A DNA stretch of 64,000 nucleotides from DAISKN01 sp963716925. Lineage in GTDB: Bacteria; Acidobacteriota; Vicinamibacteria; Marinacidobacterales; SMYC01. Shown here piece by piece: positions 8,004-20,006 of this stretch. The notes below the pieces were generated by a model. The model ran no database searches. It worked only from the letters and a program-made list of their open reading frames with translations, and was not told the DNA's origin. A program made the translations under genes and the position numbers. Positions within the stretch are counted from its first letter, which is position 1, and every line of letters starts with the position of its first letter. Location of the stretch: NCBI GenBank assembly GCA_963716925.1, contig CAVQUX010000033.1:434001-498000 (forward strand), in the 5' to 3' direction.

Positions 8004-9599
8004 TCAAGGCTCCGGGCTCTTCGTCTCCTCCCGCACGGTGGGGTAGGCAATCCCGAGCTGCTCGAGGTAGCTGTCGTACTTCGTCTCGTCGTAGTAGTAC
8101 TTCCGCATCTCCTCGCGGAAGGAGTCCATGCGGTCCTTGTTGAGGTAGATCGGCGGCGGATCGCTCTCGGTGATGAACGGCGTGTACTGGTGGTCCTTCG
8201 TCTGGACGTTCTTGAAGTAATCCCATGCCTGCTGCACCAGCTCCGGGCTGGTGAAGAGATCGAGGGCGGTCATCACCATGACCTTGGCGCCTGCGGTCGC
8301 CCCCTTGTGGGCGATGGGGGTCGCCATGGCGATGGCGTTCGCCCAATGATGGCCCGGTCCGCCCGGGATGTTCGAGGGAAACCGCAGCGTCACCGTAGGC
8401 ACGTTCCACGTGATGTCTCCGATGTCGTCTGAGCCTCCCCCCGTTCGTCGGTCCTCGGGCTCCGGCTCCTCCAGCTTCCCGAGCTCGGTCTTGAGACCTT
8501 CCTCCTTGACGCCGAGCTCCTTCTGGAGCGCCTTCGCGAGCTTCTGATCCGCCTCGCTCCACTGGGGAAGTCCGACCTTCTCGATGTTCTTCCACATCGC
8601 CTCGGCGACGACTTTGTTGAAGTGCTGGGGATAGGCGGTCCCGAGGATGCGCCAGCTCACCTCGGTATCCGTCATCTCCGCCGCCGCCTTCGCCGTCTTG
8701 TTTCCGATCTCGAAGAGCCGCTTGATGTCGGGCTGGTCGAGCTCGCGGAAGTAGTACCAGACGGATGCCTCGGAAGGCACGACGTTCGGCTGGTCACCGC
8801 CGTTGGTGATCACGTAATGGGTGCGCTGCGCGAGCCGCAGGTGCTCCCGGCGGAAGTTCATCGCGGTGTTCATGAGCTCCACGGCGTCGAGTGCGCTTCT
8901 GCCCCTCCAGGGCGCTCCGGCGGAATGGGCCGACTCGCCGTGGAACGTGTACTCCACCGAGACCAGTCCGTTTCCGCTCCCCGTCCCCCACCTCGTCGTG
9001 AGATCGTTGCCCACGTGGGTGAACATGCAGACATCGACGTCCTTGAAGTAGCCCGCGCGGATGAACCACGCTTTCGAGGCGACGAGCTCCTCCGCCACTC
9101 CCGGCCAGAGCCGAAGCGTCCCCTGGATCTTCTCCCGCTCCATGATCCGCTTGAGCACGATGGCGGCGGTGACGTTCACCGCCTGGCCCGAGTTGTGCCC
9201 CTCGCCGTGGCCCGGCGCCCCCTCGACGAGGGGATCGTGATACGCGACTCCCGGCTTCTGCGAGGCTTTGGGAATGCCGTCGATGTCGCTCCCGAACGTG
9301 ATGACCGGCTTTCCCGATCCCCAGCTCGCCATCCATGCGGTGGGGATGCCGGCGATTCCCTCCTCGACTTCGAACCCGTGCTCCCGCAGGAGAGCCACGA
9401 GATAGCGCGAGGTCTCGACCTCCTGGAAGCCCAGCTCGCCGAAGCTGAAGATTTTGTCGACCATGACCTGGGTGAGCTTCGCCATCTCGCCCACCTGGGC
9501 GGACGCGGCCTCCTTGAGATCGTCCTCTCGTTCGGCGGCCGTTGCGGTGGTAGCCGCGAGCCCCAGCGTCGCGAGAATTGCTAGCCTTCTGGCGATCAT
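8004..9599 (-). CDS. Exported M20-family amidohydrolase, AbgB-like
   Basis: This 531-residue protein carries a Sec-type signal peptide (MIARRLAILATLGLAATTATA). The M20/AbgB core has GSDIDGIP (~103-110), a GHGEGHN variant of the GHGCGHN metal motif (130-136), the catalytic acid pair in GVAEE (~167-171), a lid domain starting FHGESAHSAGAPW, and a late SDDIGDITWNVP segment. AbgB is one subunit of p-aminobenzoyl-glutamate hydrolase, and relatives cut amide bonds of acylated amino acids. The exported location suggests periplasmic peptide or amide scavenging. The start ATG 9599 is preceded by a clear AGGAGG, and a TAGAAT-type -10 box lies upstream. The substrate is inferred from the family only. 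Confidence 0.85.
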   Translation of the reverse strand: MIARRLAILATLGLAATTATAAEREDDLKEAASAQVGEMAKLTQVMVDKIFSFGELGFQEVETSRYLVALLREHGFEVEEGIAGIPTAWMASWGSGKPVITFGSDIDGIPKASQKPGVAYHDPLVEGAPGHGEGHNSGQAVNVTAAIVLKRIMEREKIQGTLRLWPGVAEELVASKAWFIRAGYFKDVDVCMFTHVGNDLTTRWGTGSGNGLVSVEYTFHGESAHSAGAPWRGRSALDAVELMNTAMNFRREHLRLAQRTHYVITNGGDQPNVVPSEASVWYYFRELDQPDIKRLFEIGNKTAKAAAEMTDTEVSWRILGTAYPQHFNKVVAEAMWKNIEKVGLPQWSEADQKLAKALQKELGVKEEGLKTELGKLEEPEPEDRRTGGGSDDIGDITWNVPTVTLRFPSNIPGGPGHHWANAIAMATPIAHKGATAGAKVMVMTALDLFTSPELVQQAWDYFKNVQTKDHQYTPFITESDPPPIYLNKDRMDSFREEMRKYYYDETKYDSYLEQLGIAYPTVREETKSPEP

Positions 9600-9633
9600 C
9601 GATTCCTCCTCTGATGCCGGGCGGTATTCTAAG

Positions 9634-10683
9634 TCATCTCTTCGCGCTCGGCTGCGCGAGCCCGAGCAGGTGCTCGAAAAGGCCCGAACGGCCCGCGAGG
9701 GCGGAAACGACGCCGCGACGGAGCCAGGGGAAGGCGGCGAGCGCGAGGACGACCTCCGTCGTTCCCCGATACCGCCGCATGGCGCGGCGGTGGGCGGCCG
9801 CGTACGACGCAAGCCCGCCCTCCTTCAGCGACCGCACGAGAGTCCGGGCGCATTCGAAAGCGATCGCGACTCCCTCTCCGGTGATGGCGTCGACGTAGCC
9901 CGAGGCGTCCCCCACGAGCGCGACGCGCCCCGCGGTGACCCGGCGCGGCCGCCGCCGAAACGGTCCCGCGCCCTGGATCGACGATATCGCCGAAGCCCCG
10001 CGCAGCCGTGCTTCCAGTTGCCCGAAGCGCGAGAGCATGGCCTCCCACGAGGGAGCTCTCTCGTGCCAGAGGATCGCGACCCCCACTTCTTCCTCGCCCA
10101 CCGGAGTCACGTAGGCCTCGGCCCCTTCTCCCCAATGGACTTCCACGAAATTGGACCAGGGAGCGAGGCGGTAGTGGCGGCGAAACCCGTAGCGCGAAAG
10201 CCTGACTCGGCCTCCCCGGGGAGCGCCCGGGACGAGGCTTCCGAGACCGTCGGCGACGACGACCCACCTCGCGTCGAGCGATCCGTCGGCGAAAGCGACG
10301 GTGGCTCCGTCTCGCCATTGAATCACCGCCTCGACGCGAGTCTCTTCGAGCACCTCCACTCCGAGCTCGCGGGCGCGATAGAGAAGCGCCCTCGAGAGCT
10401 CCGTTCGCCGAACGCCGAGACCGTGGCCGTCCCGAAACCGCGCCTCGGCGACGCGGCTCCCGTCCACGTACCGGATCCCTTCGAACGGGCGGCTTTTCTC
10501 GATGCGCGCTCCCATCGCTTCGAGCAGGCGCACTCCGCCGGGCATGAGACCTTCACCGCATGGCTTGTCGATGGGGAAGCGCCGCCGCTCCAGGACGGTG
10601 GCCGACATTCCTTCAGATGCGGCGAAGATGGCGGTCGCGAGCCCCGCCGGACCGCCCCCGACGATGAGCAGGTTGCGCACCAC
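9634..10683 (-). CDS. FAD-dependent oxidoreductase, geranylgeranyl-reductase-like
   Basis: This 349-residue flavoprotein has the N-terminal dinucleotide-binding motif GGGPAGLATA (9-18), an acidic end to the second strand (VLERR), a KPCGEGLMPGG segment and the second FAD motif GDASGYVDAITGEG near residues 275-288. The family includes geranylgeranyl reductases and halogenase/hydroxylase-type flavoenzymes, which reduce or oxidise hydrophobic substrates. Its nearest possible metabolic partners are the polyketide genes 14 kb away, but nothing links them directly. It is separated from the AbgB-like gene by 34 bases and probably has its own promoter in the long spacer upstream. Confidence 0.8.
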   Translation of the reverse strand: MVRNLLIVGGGPAGLATAIFAASEGMSATVLERRRFPIDKPCGEGLMPGGVRLLEAMGARIEKSRPFEGIRYVDGSRVAEARFRDGHGLGVRRTELSRALLYRARELGVEVLEETRVEAVIQWRDGATVAFADGSLDARWVVVADGLGSLVPGAPRGGRVRLSRYGFRRHYRLAPWSNFVEVHWGEGAEAYVTPVGEEEVGVAILWHERAPSWEAMLSRFGQLEARLRGASAISSIQGAGPFRRRPRRVTAGRVALVGDASGYVDAITGEGVAIAFECARTLVRSLKEGGLASYAAAHRRAMRRYRGTTEVVLALAAFPWLRRGVVSALAGRSGLFEHLLGLAQPSAKR

Positions 10684-11276
10684 GAATTCAGCTCTCGGTC
10701 GGCGCGCCGAGCAAGCTCCCCATCACCGAGACGCTATTCCATGAAGAGCCGCGGCGCAAATCGAGGGAAGCCAGTAGACGCGATCGACGGGGCCAGGGTA
10801 GGCTCAGGCGGGCTGGCGTTCGGCTGGAGCCGAAAGGTTCGGGAAAGAAGAACGGGCGGGCCCCCCGAGCGTTCCGTCTCTCTTCCTCTCGGAGGGCACG
10901 CCCTTCGTCAAACCCCTGGAATGATTCCCGAATGCTTAAGAATCCAGGGCCAGCTCGTGCAAGGAGTGCCGGGGGGTCGTGGTGTCGCTTCCGGATGCAT
11001 ACCCCCCGGCACATTCACTGGAACGGTGAGGAAGCGTGGGTGCCGACACTCTTCCTTTTCCGTTTTCCCGTGATCCTTGTCTCTTCATAGCCCGATGAAC
11101 CGCTTTCCCCCCAGCTCCGACCTGTTTCACTCTGAACCCAGTCCGTTCCAGAGCGGAACAGCTTTCCACCAGATCGGAAGAGTTCCGAGCTGATAGCCGA
11201 TGAGAATGCAACCGCTGTGCCACGGTTTGCCCGGGTTCGCGATTCGTATTAGCATCGGTATCGGAGGACTCACCCC
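10684..11276. other. 593-bp divergent spacer with strong hairpins, no convincing gene
   Basis: No frame here gives a protein-like product. Two stem-loops lie side by side. At 10914-10949 a 7-bp stem (CCCTGGA/TCCAGGG) encloses 22 nt. At 10966-11012 a perfect 11-bp stem (GTGCCGGGGGG/CCCCCCGGCAC) encloses 25 nt. Smaller stems follow near 11148 and 11175. The region lies between two divergent starts and is longer than a pair of promoters needs. A non-coding RNA or long structured leader is possible but not shown. Confidence 0.45.
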
Positions 11277-11674
11277 GTGATTCGCACTCTTGCCGCTCTC
11301 CTCTCCGTCCTCATCCTCGCCGCTTGCACCTCCTCGAGCAGCGCCCAGCTTCCGGAAGCCGACTTCTTCGTCAGCGCGGGCCAGCAGTTCGCGATCCGGG
11401 TGGGGGAAACCGCCGGAGTGGTCACGTCTCAGACCATCGACCTCGTCCGCTTCAACGGAGTCACCCAGGACAGCCGCTGTCCGGTCGAGGTCCAATGCGT
11501 CACCGCGGGATTCGCCACCGTGCTCCTGAGCGTGCAGTCGGCGTTGAACGTCCAGGACGTCACCATGGACGTGCCGCCCCAGGGAACGGTCGAGCTCGTG
11601 GTCGAGGAGCTGACGGTGACCGCGCTCGGACTGCGCCCGAACGCGCAGGAGGGAGTGACGGTCAATCCGCTCGA

Positions 11675-14488
<2,814 letters not shown>

Positions 14489-14532
14489 GGTGAGCCCTCT
14501 ACTCTAGCACCGGGGGGGCGGAGAGGGCGAAC

Positions 14533-15018
14533 TCAGTAAGTCTTCTTTACGGGAAGGCGGCGCCAGTACTCGAGGAGCTCCCGGCATTCCTCTCTCAGAA
14601 ACCCGGGCACGATCTCGACCGGGCTTCGACCGAGCGCCTTGAGGCGGCGGTTCGAAATCGTGAGCTCGTTGAACCCGAGGGCGTTCACGTCGCCGACGGT
14701 GGTGCCGAAGTAGACCCGGCGGAGCCGAGCCCAGTGGATGGCGGCGAAGCACATCACGCAAGGCTCGGTCGTGGAGTAAATCTCCGCGCCGAGAAAAAGA
14801 TGCGAACGAAACCGAGGGGCCGCTTTCGAGATCGCGCACATCTCCGCGTGGCGGGTGGGCTCGCCCCGTTTCAGAACCTCGTTGTGGCCGCGGGCGACGA
14901 TCTTCCCCTTCGAAACGATGACCGCGCCGAACGGCCCTCCGTCGCCGCGGGTGCAGCCGCGATAGGCCTCCTCGAGAGCGGCCTCCATGAACCGACGTCG
15001 TTGCCCGGGATCCCTCAT
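14533..15018 (-). CDS. Nucleoside/guanine deaminase-type CDA-fold enzyme
   Basis: This 161-residue protein has the two zinc motifs of the cytidine-deaminase fold: HAE at 57-59 (TRHAEMCAI) and PCVMC at 86-90 (TEPCVMCFAAIHWA). The tail of the domain (GTTVGDVNALGFNE) resembles guanine deaminases of the GuaD type, which turn guanine into xanthine. TadA-like tRNA deaminases are the main alternative and are less likely given this C-terminus. ATG 15018 overlaps the stop of the upstream gene as ATGA, so translation is coupled to it. Confidence 0.8.
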   Translation of the reverse strand: MRDPGQRRRFMEAALEEAYRGCTRGDGGPFGAVIVSKGKIVARGHNEVLKRGEPTRHAEMCAISKAAPRFRSHLFLGAEIYSTTEPCVMCFAAIHWARLRRVYFGTTVGDVNALGFNELTISNRRLKALGRSPVEIVPGFLREECRELLEYWRRLPVKKTY

Positions 15019-15674
15019 TCGCCGACAGTATAGAGTCTCACGATGGTTTGGTCGCTCCCGGCGTAAACCTCGGCCGCAGCGAGGACGTCCCCCTGCCATG
15101 CGAGGAGGGTGCCTCGGGGCTGGGGACGAAGGGCGACCTTGCGGGCGAGGTCCAGAAGGAGCGGCTGCCCGTCCCAGGAATTCATGACGAGCCGCGCGTC
15201 GCGCGCGACGTCGTTTCCATGGAACGTCCCGACAAGAAAGCCGAGAGGCTGGAACGAAGAGGACTCGGGAGGGAGCAGGAAGACCCCCGTCCTGCGGCCA
15301 TCGGTTGCGGCGCAGTAGAAACCCCGGTCCGGGATCGGCGAGCGGAAACATTGCGGCGATAGAGCGGACTTGCCGAGGCTCACGGAAGACGCGCCCGACT
15401 TCCTCAGCTCCAGGGACATGGCCAGCCGCGGGCTCGAGGCAAGAACCAGAAGCGGGGTCCCGGGAACCTCGTATCGCGCGAGGAGCGCGGCGCCTTCGCC
15501 GTCGACGGAGACGATTGTGGGAAGCTCGTCGCCGACCGGGAATCGGACCTCTTCCGGCGCTCCGCGGAGGCTTGCACGGATGAGGAGAAACTCCCCCTCC
15601 ACCCGGTCGTACCCGGTCAATTGCCAGTTCCCGGAACCGTCCGCGTCGAGGTCGACGCCGGCGAGAAGGGGCAT
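15015..15674 (-). CDS. Beta-rich protein, possibly the second half of the gene upstream
   Basis: These 219 residues are rich in beta strands (DGEGAALLARYEVPG, GVFLLPPESSSFQPLG) and look like part of a propeller or sandwich. No family is recognised. The first ATG lies one base after the stop of the upstream membrane-protein gene. Codons before this ATG in the same frame still read as good protein (NLETEIVVHE) back to a stop near 15710. The two genes may therefore be one gene split by a frame change at about 15690-15705. The 3' end is coupled to the deaminase by an ATGA overlap, which supports real translation through here. Confidence 0.55.
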   Translation of the reverse strand: MPLLAGVDLDADGSGNWQLTGYDRVEGEFLLIRASLRGAPEEVRFPVGDELPTIVSVDGEGAALLARYEVPGTPLLVLASSPRLAMSLELRKSGASSVSLGKSALSPQCFRSPIPDRGFYCAATDGRRTGVFLLPPESSSFQPLGFLVGTFHGNDVARDARLVMNSWDGQPLLLDLARKVALRPQPRGTLLAWQGDVLAAAEVYAGSDQTIVRLYTVGE

Positions 15675-15675
15675 T

Positions 15676-16527
15676 TCATGAACGACGATCTCCGTCTCGA
15701 GATTCGGAAACCGTCACCGCCTTCAGCACCGCGCGGCTTTCGATCTCTGCCAGGACTAGAAATCGCTCCTCATCGAGAAACTCGAGAGCAAGGCCTCGCA
15801 CCGTCTCGAGTCGCGCGTCGGACACCTCGACGAGAAACCCGGTCTCGTTCTCCGCCGCGTCCGGAGAAGCGAGAGCGACGGCGAACCTCGTTCCTCCGGG
15901 GGAAAGCAGGAGCCGGGAGACGTTGCCGGGAACCACGACCACGCGGAGCGTCGCGAGCGACGCCTCCCTCAAGGGAATCGGACCGCCCGGGGCTCCGAAG
16001 AGATCGCCTCCGAAGCGCTCGCGAAAAATGGGAGAGCCGACGACAGCGAGCCCGAGCGCCGCGGCGAGCGCGAACGCGGCGCCGAGCCGTGCCATCGTCC
16101 GCGGGAGGCTCGCGAGGACGGCGCCGATCGCGACGAGGCCGACGAACGCCGACGGACTCTCGCGCGCCCAGAGGCTCACGTGCATCGCGGGAAGCGAGGA
16201 GAGGAAGGCCGTCGCACCGCCGATTCCCGAAAGCAACACCAGGCCGAGCGGGACGAGGATCGCGAGGAGGACGTCGGTGCGCGTCCGCGGAAGAGCCCGC
16301 GCCCGGAAGGCGACGGAGAGAGACGCGACTCCGGCGAGCGCGAGTATTGCCGATCGCCACCAGGGATCCGGCACCGCCACCGCGGATGCGAGTCCGGAGG
16401 CGCCGAGGGCGAGAAGCGTCGTGAACGACGGCCGAACAAGGGCCGTCCCCGCGAGCGCGCCCAGCACCCACGAGCTCTTAGGGATCAGGCCGAGAACACC
16501 GAGCACGACGCTCCAGACCTCGCCCAT
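15676..16527 (-). CDS. Membrane protein with a beta-rich C-terminal part
   Basis: About 283 residues if ATG 16527 (MGEVWSVVLGVLG) is used. Earlier ATGs at 16566 and 16599 are possible but overlap the M48 gene more. Four or five hydrophobic segments (VVLGVLGLI, ILALAGVASLSVAF, VLLAILVPLGLVLL and others) are followed by a beta-rich stretch (RLLLSPGGTRFAVALAS, EERFLVLAEIESRAV) that resembles the start of a propeller domain. It overlaps the M48 peptidase end by 50 bases. Coupling suggests it works with the peptidase. The stop at 15676 may result from a frame change that splits this protein from the next. Confidence 0.55.
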   Translation of the reverse strand: MGEVWSVVLGVLGLIPKSSWVLGALAGTALVRPSFTTLLALGASGLASAVAVPDPWWRSAILALAGVASLSVAFRARALPRTRTDVLLAILVPLGLVLLSGIGGATAFLSSLPAMHVSLWARESPSAFVGLVAIGAVLASLPRTMARLGAAFALAAALGLAVVGSPIFRERFGGDLFGAPGGPIPLREASLATLRVVVVPGNVSRLLLSPGGTRFAVALASPDAAENETGFLVEVSDARLETVRGLALEFLDEERFLVLAEIESRAVLKAVTVSESRDGDRRS

Positions 16528-17926
16528 CGACGGCGCTACTTGGAGGAGCGTCCGCGAGAAGCCCATCGACGCGATCGAGGACCTCCTCGATCGCGGCAAC
16601 GTCCTCCGGTCGGACCGGCATCCGGTCGGTCTCCCCGGCCTTACCCTTCATGACGAGCTCGCGCCCTGCCCGAAGGCGGATATCCACGAGGTCTTCGTAG
16701 CGATGCGATTCGCGCGACCCGGATCGCGCGAGGAGGTCCGTCCCGTCCTCGGGAAGCCCACGCAGCCAATGGATCCGCGACCCCTCGAACACGACGGCGC
16801 GATCCGATCCGTCCCCGGCGCGGAAGCTCGCGTCGAGCCCTTCGGGGATTCGTCGTCCCGAGACCGCCCGGATCGCTCGAATCCTCCGGGCGAGCGAGGG
16901 GTGAGTCGAGCCCGACTCCTGGGAGGGGTCCCAGCGGCGGGAAACGCGGTTGAGGAAGTGCAGCTTGGTAAGTCCGGTGACGAGCGCTTCGGGATCCCTC
17001 GAGAGCTCGAGAGCGCGGAGATCGCTCTCGGCTTCATGGCCGCGGCTCTTCGCCGCCCGCACGACGAATGCGATCAGGAACGCGAGAGGCCAGATCCATT
17101 CCCAGCCTCTCAGCCTCTCAGAAAAGTCCGACAGCGGACCAGCCCAGAGAAAGACCGGGAGAACCACCAGAACCAGGGACAGCGCGCGTCCGAGCAAGAC
17201 CTTCCGGGGCTGGAAATGCTCGAGGTGGGCGACCTCGTGGGCGAATATCGCCGCGGTCTCTTCGGGCGAGAGCGCGTCGAGGAACCCGCGCGTGAAGAGC
17301 ACGCCGGGTCGCCTCACGGAAGGGAGAGCGAAGGCGTTGACCCAGCTTCCGCCGCGAGCTTCGGCGACGAAGAGCGCCGGGGCTCCGCACTTCGCTTTCT
17401 CCAGGATGCGGGAGAAGAGCGGCCGGAGCGCCTCCGCTTCCGGGCCGTCGAACGGCCGGGCCCGGACGAGCCGGCGAAATACGACGGGCCCCGACAGCAC
17501 CCAGAGCCAGGCAACGCTGCCGAGCGCGACTCCGATTTCGAGAGCGTGGTCGACCGAGATTGCCATCGCCCACGGAATCGAAGCGATGAGGGCGAAGCTT
17601 CCGACGAACCCGGCCCAGAAGCGCAGCGTGTGAACCAGGTAGGAAGTGAAGCCCCAGCTCTCGTCGAAGACCTCTCGTCTCGCGCGGAAACCTCCGGCGA
17701 GAATCGAGACCCAGGCGAGGAAGAGGAGCGCCGGGAGGAAGGGGCCGACGAGGAACGCACCCAGACCGGTGACGATCCCCACCGACGTGCCCAGGCGGCG
17801 GAAATGCTCGAGGAGACGCTCGGGAAGAAGCGGATCCCCGAGGTGCCGGAGAAGATTCCGCGAGGACCAGCGGGCATAGAATCCGGGCGCGAGCACGAGG
17901 ACAGAGAACGCGATCGCGACGAGCAC
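16478..17926 (-). CDS. Membrane M48-family zinc metallopeptidase
   Basis: With start GTG 17926 the product is ~482 residues. It has four or more membrane segments in the first 150 residues, then an M48 domain with the zinc motif HEVAH (H230, E231, H234) in IFAHEVAHLEH. The probable third ligand is in the downstream HEAESDLRALELS segment, followed by another membrane pair. M48 proteins of the HtpX/Ste24 type cut membrane or misfolded proteins at the inner membrane. The frame extends to 18106, but that stretch runs into the preceding TPR gene and reads as a low-complexity shadow. No good ribosome site fixes the start. It heads a coupled set with the membrane/beta protein and the deaminase. Confidence 0.8.
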   Translation of the reverse strand: MLVAIAFSVLVLAPGFYARWSSRNLLRHLGDPLLPERLLEHFRRLGTSVGIVTGLGAFLVGPFLPALLFLAWVSILAGGFRARREVFDESWGFTSYLVHTLRFWAGFVGSFALIASIPWAMAISVDHALEIGVALGSVAWLWVLSGPVVFRRLVRARPFDGPEAEALRPLFSRILEKAKCGAPALFVAEARGGSWVNAFALPSVRRPGVLFTRGFLDALSPEETAAIFAHEVAHLEHFQPRKVLLGRALSLVLVVLPVFLWAGPLSDFSERLRGWEWIWPLAFLIAFVVRAAKSRGHEAESDLRALELSRDPEALVTGLTKLHFLNRVSRRWDPSQESGSTHPSLARRIRAIRAVSGRRIPEGLDASFRAGDGSDRAVVFEGSRIHWLRGLPEDGTDLLARSGSRESHRYEDLVDIRLRAGRELVMKGKAGETDRMPVRPEDVAAIEEVLDRVDGLLADAPPSSAVDGRGLERRARCSRPDP

Positions 17927-17951
17927 GGGTACCTGATTTTCGGTGATGAGA

Positions 17952-19799
17952 CTATTGTACGACCAGGCCGAGCCTCTGGACGAGCTCGCCGAAGCGCGGA
18001 TCGGGACGAAGGGATTCGTAGTCCCGGTCGATGGCGAGAAACAGGAGGCTGAAGGAGCGCTCCAGCCTCGCCGCTTCGAGCGCCTCGAGCGCCGAATCCA
18101 CGTCACCGAGCGACGCGTAAACGCGCGCGAGGAGAGCCGGAGGAAGGTAGCCGGAGGCCCGAGTCTCCTCGAGGCCGCGAAGAGCCTTCCTCGCGTCCTC
18201 CGTTCGACCGTGATGGGCGAGGAGAACGGCGCGGTACGCGCCGGCGACGGCCGGAACCTCGACGCTCCTCTCGAAGCTCGCGAGGGCCGCCTCCGCCTCC
18301 TCGAAGCGGCCGAGCCGGTCCTGGATGCGCGCCAGGAGAAGCCAGGTGAGCGGGTGATCGGGCGCCCATTCGAGGATGGCGAGAGCGCGCTCGAGGGCGG
18401 CGTGATCCTCGCCGCGATGGAACTCGATGGCGGCCCTGAAATAGTAGGGCAACGGACGGTGGCGCGCGGGGCCTAGAGCGAGATCCAACTCTCGGGCCGC
18501 TTCGTCGGGCCTCCCCCGGACGGCGAGCAGAACTCCGCGAGCGAACCGGACCTCCTCGGCGTCGCCGCCGCGGGCGAGGAGCTCTTCGGCGCCCTTCAAA
18601 TCCCACTCGTAGATGAGGCGGTAGGAGGCCGCGGCGGCGAGCGCCTCAGGGTGATCGCCTCCGAGGGCGAGCGCGCGCTCGGAGGCCTTCCGCGCGGACT
18701 CCCGGGTCTCGGACGGCGGCGCGAAGCCCCAGAGGAGGTTCAGAGCATAGGACTGCACTAGCCCCGCGTGGGCAGGAGCGTAGTCCGGGTCCTTTTCGAT
18801 CGCGGATTGGAAGAGCTGAATGCTGCGAGCGAGAGAGCGCGGCGTGTTCCTCTCCCGCTCGAAGGTGCCTCTCAGGTAGTCGTCGTACGCTCCGGTCGCG
18901 GGAACGTAGCGCTCGTCCTCGCTTCGCGGATGGGAAAGGTTCTTCTCGACGGCGCGGGCGACGGCGCGGGCGATCGCCTCCTGAACCTCGAATGCGTCCT
19001 CGAGCGGACGGTCGTAGGTCTCCGCCCAGAGCTGCCGGCCGTCCCCGGCGCGGATGAGCTGCACCTGGACTCGGAGCGTCTCGTCGGATACACGCACGCT
19101 TCCCTGAAGGAGCGCGTCCACGCCGAGCTCGGTGGCGATGGTCTTCAGGTCGACCCGCTCTCCCTTGAAGCGAAAGGCGCTGGTCCGGGGAACGACCTCG
19201 AGCCCCTCGACCGAAGCGAGCGCGGTCGTGGTCTCCTCGGCGAGACCGTCGCCGAAGTACTCGTGATCGCGCTCGGGGCTCATGTCCGTGAACGGAAGGA
19301 CGGCGATCGAGCGGGGGCTCGAAGGCGATCCGGGCGGGACCGCATCCTTCCACGGACGGGAAGCGAAGAGAGCCGCGAGGATCGCGAGCGCGGTCGCGGT
19401 CAAAACCCCCAGGAGCGGCATCCTTCGGGAGCGCGGTTTGTCGGGCTCGCCCGAGAACGACCTCGAGAACGAGGGAACGTAGCTGCCTTTCGGGAGCCCG
19501 ATGACGAGCTCGGCCCGGGCTCCTTCCTTGAGGTAATAGTCGCGGAGCTTGCTTCGGAGGCGGGTCGCCTGCACCCGAACGATGGGGTCGATTCGGGGGT
19601 CGTAGGCGTCGCCGCGCTCGAAGACGTCGGCGCCGAGGACCTGCTCCTTCAGCTCGCCTTCGCGCCCCTCGAGCTTGGCCTCGACCACGTAGCGGAGGAA
19701 CCGCTTCAGACTCTCCGACTGAGCGAAGGTCTCGCTTCCGAGGAGCTTCTCGAGCTCGCTCCGGACGAGTCCATCCTCGGAAACGCCATCACGGCTCAT
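17952..19799 (-). CDS. CadC-like winged-helix, TolB-like and TPR protein
   Basis: This 615-residue protein has three parts. An N-terminal winged-helix-like domain (~8-115) has the typical DPRIDPIVRVQATRLRSKL segment, and a single membrane helix follows (~131-150). The periplasmic part opens with a TolB/FlgO-like domain (SIAVLPFTDMSPERDHEYF) and ends in TPR repeats rich in ALALGGDHPEALAAA-type helices. This architecture is abundant in Acidobacteriota and is read as a membrane-bound sensor-regulator, but its signal and targets are generally unknown. The start ATG 19799 has no strong ribosome site. Its stop lies 25 bases upstream of the chosen M48 start. Confidence 0.8.
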   Translation of the reverse strand: MSRDGVSEDGLVRSELEKLLGSETFAQSESLKRFLRYVVEAKLEGREGELKEQVLGADVFERGDAYDPRIDPIVRVQATRLRSKLRDYYLKEGARAELVIGLPKGSYVPSFSRSFSGEPDKPRSRRMPLLGVLTATALAILAALFASRPWKDAVPPGSPSSPRSIAVLPFTDMSPERDHEYFGDGLAEETTTALASVEGLEVVPRTSAFRFKGERVDLKTIATELGVDALLQGSVRVSDETLRVQVQLIRAGDGRQLWAETYDRPLEDAFEVQEAIARAVARAVEKNLSHPRSEDERYVPATGAYDDYLRGTFERERNTPRSLARSIQLFQSAIEKDPDYAPAHAGLVQSYALNLLWGFAPPSETRESARKASERALALGGDHPEALAAAASYRLIYEWDLKGAEELLARGGDAEEVRFARGVLLAVRGRPDEAARELDLALGPARHRPLPYYFRAAIEFHRGEDHAALERALAILEWAPDHPLTWLLLARIQDRLGRFEEAEAALASFERSVEVPAVAGAYRAVLLAHHGRTEDARKALRGLEETRASGYLPPALLARVYASLGDVDSALEALEAARLERSFSLLFLAIDRDYESLRPDPRFGELVQRLGLVVQ

Positions 19800-20006
19800 G
19801 CGACCGGTTCCCGCGCAATTCTCGGCAGCGATTCGCCTTGACCGCGCCCGTCACGGTTACGAAACGGTAAGTTACTTCCCAAGAAATCCGCGCCGGGTGA
19901 TTCTACGCCCGGCCCCGCGTGCTCGCCACCATCGCGGCCGGGACAACCAGACCGGCGGGCACGATTCGGGGCAACGCGGAGAGCGAGCTCATCGAGAACT
20001 CGCATC

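Noticed and set aside
9454..11073. A 539-codon plus-strand frame reaching into the spacer at 10.7 kb
   Set aside because: It is antisense to the flavoprotein gene and low in protein-like composition, so it does not show that the spacer is coding.
11171..11182. AGATCGGAAGAG, identical to the start of a common sequencing adapter
   Set aside because: Only 12 bases match, the next base differs from the adapter, and the stretch forms part of a small local hairpin, so it is probably chance.
15923..18052. A 709-codon plus-strand frame
   Set aside because: It is antisense to the M48 and membrane-protein genes, rich in Arg, Glu and Pro, with no domain and no ribosome site.
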